Assembly: GCA_029204225.1 (NCBI GenBank)
Contig: CM055097.1
Coordinates: forward strand, 66,243,291-66,307,290
Source of the DNA: Diphasiastrum complanatum
Lineage: Eukaryota > Streptophyta > Lycopodiopsida > Lycopodiales > Lycopodiaceae
DNA: 64,000 nt
Reading direction: 5' to 3'
Part shown: piece after piece, positions 56,950 to 64,000 of the stretch
Layout of the letters: every line of letters starts with the position of its first letter
Position numbering within the stretch: position 1 is the stretch's first letter
The notes under the pieces: model-generated
The model's database searches: none
What the model saw: the letters and a program-made list of their open reading frames with translations, nothing else
What the model was told of the DNA's origin: nothing
Made by a program: the position numbers and the translations under genes

Positions 56950-57626
56950 TGTTAAAAATTCACAATTCTAGCTTGACTAGTTTTGGTCATATGACTTGTA
57001 AATAGTTAGATGGTCATGATGTGGCTTGTCACACGTGCCAAATAGCATAGGATTCCATTCATAAGGATGTTCTCAAGTAGACCTAAGTGTTAGAACCTTT
57101 GGAATGAGTCCAAATTATGCTTAGATACAAGGGAGAAAAAATAGGAGCTATTTTTGGTAATTTTTGCATTGTTGAGGGATCTCCAAGATTCCAACCCTAA
57201 CTTGGTAGGGATGAAAGATCCACCAAAATTAGCATTAGGGATAGGTTTAGGGCTACTCATACCTGCCCAAAACCGTGATGGATCATGTATATATAGGTGA
57301 TGATATCAAAATCAATCAAGCAATTTCATGTTTTTTCTCTCATAATGGTGCAATTGCTCTCTATGTTCATAATTGTTTGAGTACTTGTGATTACTAATGA
57401 TTATAGGATTGAATGTAGGTCTGGTGTACAGTACTCAGACTGTGGGAGGCCGTACTTTCACACGTGTGAAGCCTTCTTCAAGGATTTGGGCCATTTAGTG
57501 AGGTTCAAGCATAGATTTTTGATGGATTTTGATGGTTCAACTTGTGCTAATCTTATGAAATCATAATCTATTGTTTCCCTCATCATTTCAAGTGTTTTAG
57601 GATCCTTATTTGCTGTAATTTTTACA
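56950..57626 (+). repeat. Copia-3 3' LTR
   Basis: 677 bp. It lacks the 5-bp CTCAC unit present at about 51831 in the 5' LTR. CACGTG occurs at 57461-57466. Confidence 0.97.
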
Positions 57627-57631
57627 ATTTG

Positions 57632-58314
57632 CAGCATACCACTGATATAGTTCAGCGCTTGAAGCAACAAAATCAAGGATGTTAGAGGTTCTCAACAATG
57701 ATTATGAGCCACGTCTTAAGTTCCCAAAAAAAAAAAAATCGACAAGCTAACAGCTTGTTGATCATTCAAATGAAGAAAAAAAAAAAAAACAAGGCCATAC
57801 ACGTCTCTATACATTCGCGACCACTTGAAGAGTTCTTGAACTCTGTGAAGAATTCAAACAACTGCAACAAACGTCAAACGGAAAACATCTGCTGACAAAA
57901 GTGCTTTTGCAAGACAGTATCCATCCAGCAACATCCATCTATCCACTTTCACCACTTCCGAGATTACAACACCCCCTGTCACACCCACTCCATCTTCCTC
58001 TCACCGCTGTTCAGTAACCCCTTGTGTGGCATTCACATCATGTCTCAAGAAATACTGCTCGTGTACATCATCCGTTGAATCATCTGCGTGAGCAATTGGA
58101 AGCAAGTCATCAACGAGCCAACTCCGACCTGATTCAATTCAAATCTTTTGGAGATGCTTGTACTTCTTCAAAGCTTCATCTCCTATGGAGCAGCACTTTA
58201 CAAAAAGTTCCACATCTACAAGCTGCACCGACTTTGACTCCTCCAGCACCATAAGGAGCGGGGTCTTAACATTGCACTTGGCGTGGGACCACCAAGTTCT
58301 TAACGGAGGGGATA
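57632..58314 (+). other. 3' non-coding/coding-like end of an unassigned, probably Gypsy, element
   Basis: It holds two long A runs (57727 and 57776). The block at 58038-58115 resembles 43741-43830 (both read 'GTCTCAAGA... GTACATCATCC-TT-GA'). It ends in a purine tract (GGAGGGGATAA) just before an LTR-like start. No gag or pol motif is left. Confidence 0.45.
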
Positions 58315-58668
58315 ATGTAGGCTGATATTCCAAAGAATATTCTAGCCATTCTGCGAAACATCTCTAAAAATACAAGCAGGATAGGATTTAAACGTAGAAC
58401 TTGCCCATCAAGTTTAGGCTTTTGCGGTATCCGTAATGGCTTAAGTTATTTAGTTCTAAGTTTAACCCATGGGCACTGCACATAGATATATAGTTTCCAG
58501 TTATTTCAAGTTATGTAAAAGTTAGTCACAAAGGTCCATTGGGGGTTTGTCCCATGCCACCAATGTGATTCAAAGTTAAGTTAGTCTCATAGTGCCTTTT
58601 TGTAAGTGACCACCACTCCAAGTATATATAGGAGTGGAAGAGTCAATTTTCAAGAAGAACCTCATTTG
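58315..58668 (+). repeat. LTR fragment, cut by the Copia-4 LTR
   Basis: It begins TGTAGGCTGATATTCC after the purine tract and has a TATA box AGTATATATAGGAG at 58620-58633. It ends at 58668 where Copia-4 LTR starts. No second copy is in the window, so LTR status rests on the purine tract, TG start and TATA box. Confidence 0.5.
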
Positions 58669-58991
58669 TGTGAAGGATTTCAGATCATTCAAGATCCAAT
58701 CCATGTCCCTGATCTTTGGTTACAATAAGGAGCAAACCAACAATCCTGCCAATGTAGAAAAATCAGCATCTACATACAAAATGAGATGCAAACTCTAAGA
58801 GATACTGATCAAACATGAACCAAAACATAAAATATGTTTTATGTCCATACAATTACAGTACCCTACTGTATTTCACACGTGTGGAACCAAAAATAGCAGT
58901 TATTGATCATTCTACACATAGAATTGCAAGATATCATCAAGAGAGTGCACCAATGAATAGTAGAACCCAAAGAGAACCATGTATAATGATG

Positions 58992-58995
<4 letters not shown>

Positions 58996-59069
<74 letters not shown>
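58996..59069. repeat. (GA)n microsatellite inside the LTR
   Basis: About 36 GA units. The same site in the LTR copies at about 3665 and 14351 has four or five units. Confidence 0.95.
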
Positions 59070-59073
<4 letters not shown>

Positions 59074-59094
59074 ATGTCTCTCCACGAGTTACAT

Positions 59095-59104
59095 CCTTTT
59101 ATAG
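59095..59104 (-). promoter_or_regulatory. LTR TATA box
   Basis: CTATAAAAGG on the minus strand, at the position conserved in the other two LTR copies. Confidence 0.65.
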
Positions 59105-59360
59105 AGTGTCCAAACCCTATTTGGCCTCTTGGCTTTCCCTCCAAAATGTAAACCCTACTATTTTTGGGTCTAGATTCAATGTACCCAAAGTTCAAATTTG
59201 AGTCTCTCTCAAACTCGATTATCAACTTTCCCAAACTTTACAAAAGTGTTTATTGAATGTATTTTAAACTAAGATAACTTCAAAAAGTTTATCTATAAGT
59301 CTAAAATGAGTTTTGGCCTCTTATTGACAATTTACCAAAATATGACTAAACTAGACTAAA

Positions 59361-59834
59361 CTAGCACACTCCCTCTTCAACTAGTTTTGGCATAGTTTTG
59401 ACAATAGAACTTTGATCCAACTTTAGAATGATCTCCATCCTAAGTATAGATCTCCTTTCTAAGGTTCTAAAGTATCTTTCATAATTGATATAGACAATAG
59501 TGTCCAAATTGGATGCTTCACTATTTCTTACATCAATTTGACACATCAAGATATAACTAGAACATGAAGAACCAAATAGAATGCGAATGAAATGATTCCT
59601 CCATGTTTCAAGCTTTGAACTCTCTGAAAAATTACAGCCCAAACAATAAATGTGAGTGATGGCCATTTGCTTGCTTGTCTCCTCCAACTTTGTACTTTCT
59701 TGATATGTCTCCACCATAAAACTCCATGAATGAGCCTCCATCTCCATCTTGCCACAAGATATCATCAACACTTGATGACTTGGCCATGAATGAGTGACAT
59801 AATGAACCTCCAATAGCTTCATTTCCATCAGCAA
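59361..59834 (-). CDS. Copia-4 3'-terminal frame, unrecognised
   Basis: 157 codons ending at the polypurine tract and just inside the LTR. The N-terminal part has no known motif. The last 60 residues (IDVRNSEASNLDTIVYINYE, LERRSILRMEIILKLDQ) match a relic at 6714-6520. The end KTMPKLVEEGVC recalls the Copia-2 polyprotein end (KTMLKLASNVEEGV), so the tail may be a much-changed RNase H end. Protein status is plausible, not proved. Confidence 0.4.
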   Translation of the reverse strand: MLMEMKLLEVHYVTHSWPSHQVLMISCGKMEMEAHSWSFMVETYQESTKLEETSKQMAITHIYCLGCNFSESSKLETWRNHFIRILFGSSCSSYILMCQIDVRNSEASNLDTIVYINYERYFRTLERRSILRMEIILKLDQSSIVKTMPKLVEEGVC

Positions 59835-60284
59835 AACCAGCCAAGAATGCTAGTACAACTTCAACAATAAGATATTGCAAGACAATGTAGCTAGTTTGTC
59901 CATATCTTAACAATATGCACACATCCACATGAAATAGCTCAAACATGAGATAGAACAAGTAAAGTATACTTGAACAACACTTCCATGCTACTCCTTTGAC
60001 CTTACTTGAGTCTTCAATAAGCTGCAAAAACAAGATCCATAACATCTTTGCCAAATAACCTTCCTTTGATGCTCTTGACTAGCTCCAAATTGCCACCTTT
60101 CATTTTGTGTTGTTGAAGCCCTTTGAGACCAACCTCGAGAACCAATATCCACTTACATAGCATCATCTATACAAGAAAATTCTCCAAAACATGTGAGTAA
60201 AGCAAAGTGAGTCGCTTCCACTTGCTTACCTTTCTCTTGATCATCAAAGATATCAAAGATATGAATATCTTCAGACCTGAACCT

Positions 60285-61149
60285 CTAGAAATACTTCCTC
60301 TCAAACATATGATGTAGATCCAACAAGATCTCATCAATGCTTGATTTCGATCTTCCATAAAGGTTAGTGAAAACAATGTCACCAATGTCACCATCATAAA
60401 TCAAAAGATAGATTCCAAACTTTCCATCCAACATCAAGTAGAGTGGGTGAAGATGAGTATCAAACCTAATAAATACAACCCTCTTGAGTCCATAACAAAC
60501 CTCAATAAACTCACCAATGAGATCTCCCTTGCCTTGAATAAATTGCCTGTCGATTTGCTCCTCTTCTTCTTGACTTGTGACCATCTCCCTCACCAAGTCT
60601 CTTGATAGAACGATTTGATCTACTCTCTTTATGAAGACATATGACTCCACTTGTTGCAAAAATGACTTTCTTGGACTCATCACAAAGGAATGTAGAAGAA
60701 CCACCTCCTTCATGCATGCACCTAGCAACATCTTTTTCGATATGATCAAAGAAATCATTAACAACAATCTTTTCCAAGGAAGAACTTTCACCTCCATTGA
60801 TGAAATTAGCTCTTTCCTTCTGTTGCATGCTTGCACTTGAAATGAAGAACCATTGAAACACCATCATTATCCTCAAAACTAGCCAAGTTAGCACAAAGAT
60901 GAACTTCTCCAAGAAGCATATTAGATCTTGACCTAGATCTAGCATAAGGAAGCTTGTTAGACTTTGCATAAGATCCACCAATCTTATTGATGCTAAAAGG
61001 GAACTTTGGAAAGTTGAGACCAATCTCCTTTTCCATTCCATCCTTTTTGTTAGCCATAACAAAAGCATCAAGCTTGAAAAGTCTACCTTGTCTATTGCCC
61101 CTAGCAACCAAGATTTATTCCTTTGTAATGAAACAAGCATCACCACCAA
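60285..61149 (-). pseudogene. Copia-4 degenerate integrase- and RT-like frames
   Basis: Frame 61111-60806 begins in the protease end (GRLFKLDAFV). It continues with KLPYARSRSRSNMLLGEVHL, which parallels the Copia-2 stretch RLAYSRSTSRSKEAFQLVHS but lacks the HSD catalytic site and the Cys pair. Frame 60836-60285 has YVFIKRVDQIVLSRDLV, like the post-integrase VYI---KVVISRDVIF block. It also has CYGLKR and IYLLIYDGDI, which parallel the RT words LYGLKQ and LLLIYVDDI, with the catalytic block changed to YDGD. An overlapping frame (61149-60511) is also open. Integrase core and the first half of RT are absent. The alignment is by eye and the RT part is tentative. Confidence 0.45.
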
Positions 61150-61207
61150 ACTTTACCATGTATCCTTTCTCTATCATTTGAACAACATTTAACAAATTCT
61201 TTGAAAG

Positions 61208-62272
61208 TCAAGAAATGTAAAGAACACCATCAAGTCTTGCCTTCCTATTAGTATAGAGACAAATAGGAACTGAACCAATACTTTCGATCACACACTCACC
61301 ACCGTTGGCCATGTGAATCTCTTCCTTGTGACTAGTCATGTGTGAACTAGCTCCACTATCAATCCACCATGAATCTTTGTCACCTTCACTTGATATTGGA
61401 CTTGAAGAACACATCAAAAGAGAATCACCACCACCTAGATCCTCATCATTAGTAGTAAAGTTGATTTGCTTGCTGCCTTCATCTCTTTGCTTCTTCAAAC
61501 ATTCATTAGCAAAATGTCCTTTGATTTCACAATAAAAGCATTTCAACTTAGACTTATCTTTCTTTTTGCCAAAAGAGGAAGTCTCACCTTGATCTTGCCC
61601 TTTAGACCACTTGCCTTTGCCTTTGCCCTTGAACTTGCCTTTGATGAACATAGCCTCCTCTTCAAAATGAGATGTCGATGTAGATCCACCTCCTCTTGAT
61701 TGAAGCCTATACTCCTCATTCACCAAGATCTCTCGCAAATCCACAATACTTGACAAAGTCTTTTGAATAGCAAAACTTTGTACAAGATTAGCATGATCAT
61801 CCAACAAGCCATTAAGTATAACTTGAACAAGTTCTACCTCCTTAATGCTTTCATCAATACATGCTAACTCATCATTGAATGTTTTAACCCTCAAAACAAA
61901 AGCATGAGTACTCTCTTCCTTCTTTTGCAAACTTTGAAAGATTTGCCTCCTAAGAGTAAGCACTCTTGATGTAGACTTGGATTCATAAAGCTTCTTCAAA
62001 GCTTCCCAATCCTCCAAAGATGATGTGCACTTACCAACTTCCTTGAGAAGTTCATTGGTAACATTCATCTTAATCATGTGTAGAGCTCTTTTAGCTCTCT
62101 TGTCATACCTCACTTGATCTTGAGGTGCTTGAGGTCTCTCCTCCACACCTGCAACAATAGCCATCAACTCATTCATCTCCAATAAGGACTCCATCCTCAC
62201 CTTCCAAGTAGAATAGTTGATTGAGGTAAGCCTGTCATTGCTCTCCAACATAAAGCCTCCACTTGTAGCCAT
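61208..62272 (-). CDS. Copia-4 Gag with protease start
   Basis: The start MATSGGFMLESNDRLTS opens 354 codons free of stops: NYSTWKVRMESLLEMNELM, the ALKKLYESKSTSRVLTLRRQ block, a basic KGKFKGKGKGKWSKG stretch, CCHC knuckle CFYCEIKGHFANEC (near 61541-61500), and protease WWIDSGASSHM (near 61370-61340). After KEE an in-frame deletion of about 13 residues relative to Copia-2 removes the next protease block, and the frame continues IHMANGGEC. It ends at LYIS with a TGA. A Gag able to form particles could be made; the protease is probably crippled. Strong resemblance to Copia-2 Gag. Confidence 0.85.
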   Translation of the reverse strand: MATSGGFMLESNDRLTSINYSTWKVRMESLLEMNELMAIVAGVEERPQAPQDQVRYDKRAKRALHMIKMNVTNELLKEVGKCTSSLEDWEALKKLYESKSTSRVLTLRRQIFQSLQKKEESTHAFVLRVKTFNDELACIDESIKEVELVQVILNGLLDDHANLVQSFAIQKTLSSIVDLREILVNEEYRLQSRGGGSTSTSHFEEEAMFIKGKFKGKGKGKWSKGQDQGETSSFGKKKDKSKLKCFYCEIKGHFANECLKKQRDEGSKQINFTTNDEDLGGGDSLLMCSSSPISSEGDKDSWWIDSGASSHMTSHKEEIHMANGGECVIESIGSVPICLYTNRKARLDGVLYIS

Positions 62273-62300
62273 GTTGAAGTGAACTGATCTTCTTCTTTAA

Positions 62301-62640
62301 CCTGTTCCAATGCACAAAGCACTCTCTTGAATGTCAACAAATGAGCTCAAGAATAAATCACAAAGATATGGAACCTCTCAAATCTCTTCTAGCACTTCTA
62401 ACTAGAAAATCAACACATAGAATAGTGAAATCTTGATCACCTGTGATCTATCCTCAGCCTAATGATTCTTGCCACTTCCTAAGGTTAAAAAACACTCAAA
62501 TGAAGTTCAGTAACCTCACAAACTAGAGATCCAATCAAAATTACGGTTTTGACAAAATCACAAAAAATTGAATATCTCAAATTCTATTGTTGGGAATACC
62601 CCCAACAATTTCTGATATTCAGATCCTCAATTACATGGAG
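62301..62640. other. Copia-4 leader remainder and junction
   Basis: Non-coding. Near 62589-62612 lies the palindromic word ATTGTTGGG-AATACC-CCCAACAAT; its second half is the reverse complement of TGTTGGGGGTATT at 31193, suggesting an LTR edge of the Gypsy family in inverted orientation. Confidence 0.4.
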
Positions 62641-64000
62641 GCACTTCCACTTAGGGCCTATCCGCAACATGCTTCCAAGGTGAAACCGGTTGCCAAGGTT
62701 ATAGTTGAAAAGCTTGAGACAAAATTCTACCGTGCCAAATGCCCACCTCCGGGATTCTGATTATTGTAAAGAATTCCATGTGCATACCGATGCATCCAAG
62801 TATGCCATTGGAGCAGTGCTCACCCAATCGGGAGAATTGAAAAAGGATTATCCAATCTGTTTTTTTAGTAGACAATTGATACTTGCTGAAGTCAATTATA
62901 CCACTACCAAACGTGATGCCTTGGCAATGGTATATGCAGTTCAAAAGTTTCGCCATTGTCTTTCGGAAAAAGTTTTTGCATTCTTCACTGATCATCAAGC
63001 ACTGTTGTATCTCATCAACAAGACTTGCACCATAGGCCGTACTACTAGATGGACCCTATTACTGCGAGAATTTGAGTTTAGGAAGGTGGTTCATAAGGGA
63101 GTTCAACATTTTCTAGCAGATCACCTATCCCAAATCCCTGACCTTCCTACCCCTGATCAAGGCGTCAACGATGGTTTACCAGATGCCATCCTTTTCCAAG
63201 TTGACTCTACACCCGTATGGGCTAAGCAAATCACAGAATATTTAACTTCAGGGCAGATGGATCTTTGTCTAAACTTGAACAATGTGCATTTGTCCTCAAA
63301 ACCAACCTTATACATTAATTGCAGGACAACTCTACAAGCAAGGGTTAGATGGAGTCATCTGATGATGTCTTACTGAAGGTGAAATACCCTCTGTAATTTC
63401 CCTCACTCATGAAGGTATTGGTGCAGGCCATTTCTCTTCTGAACCGACTACTAAGAAAATCCTCTTGGTCGGCTTTTGGTGGCCAACACTCTTCAAGGAT
63501 ATGCACAATTACACTAAGGCTTGTGATGTCTGCCAATGCACAAAATGCTTGCAAAAGACCGACTACATGCCTTTACACCCTGTAACCATTGATCAAGCTT
63601 TCTAGAAATGGGGGATTGATTATGTTGGACCTATTAGTCCTGCTCCTCGACACACACAATCTCGTTACATCATAGTAGCTACAGACTATTGCCAAATAGG
63701 CTAAAGCAAGAGCTATTCGCAATGTTGATGCTCGTTCTACCGCAAAAATTTTCTATGAACAAGTTATAGTTCGTTTCGGATGTCCTCTAGAACTTATCAG
63801 TGATAGGGGTACACATTTTCTTAACTCTGTCATAGCATATCTCCTTTCAAAATAAATTGTGGTACATCACAAAAGTTCCTCATACTATCCATGATTGCAA
63901 TGGCCAGGCGGAATCCACCAATAAAATCCTATGTGGAATTCTCATCAAAATCGTCGAATCCAGCCGATCTGATTGGGAACTCAAACTTCATGCTGCTCTC
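62641..64000 (+). pseudogene. Ty3/Gypsy RNase H and integrase, running off the window
   Basis: Frame 62705-63376 gives RNase H: KEFHVHTDASKYAIGAVLTQ, FFSRQLILAEVNYTTTKRD, FFTDHQALLYLI and FLADHLSQIPDLP, and ends after VDSTPVWAKQITEYL. Integrase follows in broken frames: THEGIGAGH and CDVCQC (HHCC finger), WWPTLFKDM, WGIDYVGPISPAP (first Asp), IIVATDYC, then LISDRGTHFL-like and a degenerate third block near 63900. Stops and frameshifts are many. It is the same lineage as 33960-34434 and 40876-41830. Confidence 0.88.

Larger units (their letters stand above)
51474..57626 (+). mobile_element. Copia-3, young full-length Ty1/copia element
   Basis: LTRs 51474-52155 (682 bp) and 56950-57626 (677 bp) differ by eye at two bases and one 5-bp deletion. 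The TSD ATTTG is at 51469-51473 and 57627-57631. It inserted 66 bp from the chromovirus. It carries a primer-binding site, leader, polyprotein with one stop, and purine tract (GAGGAGGAG, 56941-56949). Confidence 0.97.
58669..59368 (-). repeat. Copia-4 3' LTR with expanded GA tract
   Basis: TGTGCTAGTTTAG at its start and CCTTCACA at its end (minus strand). It contains CACACGTGTGG (CACGTG 58876-58881). A GA run occupies about 58996-59069, where sister copies have only a few GA units. Confidence 0.88.
58669..62300 (-). mobile_element. Copia-4, 5'-truncated non-autonomous Copia, minus strand
   Basis: The 3' LTR (59368-58669, 700 bp on the minus strand) is preceded by a purine tract (rc of 59369-59380, TTGAAGAGGGAG). 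Upstream on the minus strand are a 3' peptide frame, degenerate integrase/RT-like frames and an intact gag-protease start (62272-61208). The leader continues to about 62590, but the 5' LTR is missing; Gypsy sequence occupies its place. Family members of this LTR are at 3333, 13547 and 14018. Confidence 0.85.

Noticed and set aside
61466-61699. Hydrophobic plus-strand frame opposite Copia-4 gag
   Set aside because: It is antisense to the zinc-knuckle and Lys/Gly-rich Gag segment and its hydrophobic run follows from that composition.

Overview
The window is nuclear DNA of a land plant. It holds one spliced plant gene for a membrane transporter of the NRT1/PTR (NPF) family at 9513-12159 (four exons, plus strand). 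Nearly everything else is LTR retrotransposon sequence of many ages. Seven primer-binding sites fit plant initiator Met-tRNA, and the young elements carry clean 5-bp target-site duplications. The species cannot be named from the sequence; a fern- or gymnosperm-type repeat-rich genome is possible, at low confidence. No rRNA, tRNA, CRISPR or bacterial-type operon was seen.

Layout. 1-9300 is AT-rich relic DNA: a decayed Helitron helicase (2290-3332, minus), LTR fragments, a Copia RT scrap and small direct repeats or hairpins that lead into a 181-bp GA tract just upstream of the NPF start. 12160-19430 holds LTR fragments in both orientations, a leader-like minus-strand element relic, a Copia RNase H relic and a 210-bp inverted repeat. 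19430-24372 is a degenerate minus-strand Copia. 25577-30957 is a non-autonomous Copia (here Copia-1, TSD CTATA). 31193-34434 and 40876-about 41830 are the two halves of a dead Ty3/Gypsy split by a young full-length Copia (Copia-2, 34440-40870, TSD CTAAC, LTRs differing at 2 of 655 positions). 44120-51403 is a decayed Ty3/Gypsy chromovirus (TSD GGATC). 51474-57626 is a second young full-length Copia (Copia-3, TSD ATTTG). 57627-58668 is the 3' end and LTR of another, probably Gypsy, element. 58669-about 62300 is a 5'-truncated minus-strand Copia (Copia-4). About 62640-64000 is Gypsy RNase H and integrase running off the window.

Relations. Copia-2 and Copia-3 each have one stop codon in an otherwise complete gag-protease-integrase-RT-RNase H frame, and could be products or near-sources of current transposition. 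Copia-1 and Copia-4 keep a gag related to theirs but have lost RT and integrase chemistry, so they would need proteins supplied in trans. LTR divergence read by eye (about 20 differences in the chromovirus, about 18 in Copia-1, 2 each in Copia-2 and Copia-3) and the nesting give the relative insertion order.

The best candidate for something not simply routine is the degenerate but still open integrase-derived frame in Copia-1 (28114-29220), with a parallel case in Copia-4 and a 3'-terminal peptide shared with a relic at 6525-6714. Second are regulatory-looking repeats: a CACACGTGTG palindrome in four otherwise different LTR types, and a TTCGCGA cluster in the LTR of the minus-strand Copia. 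I found no convincing new multi-gene system.
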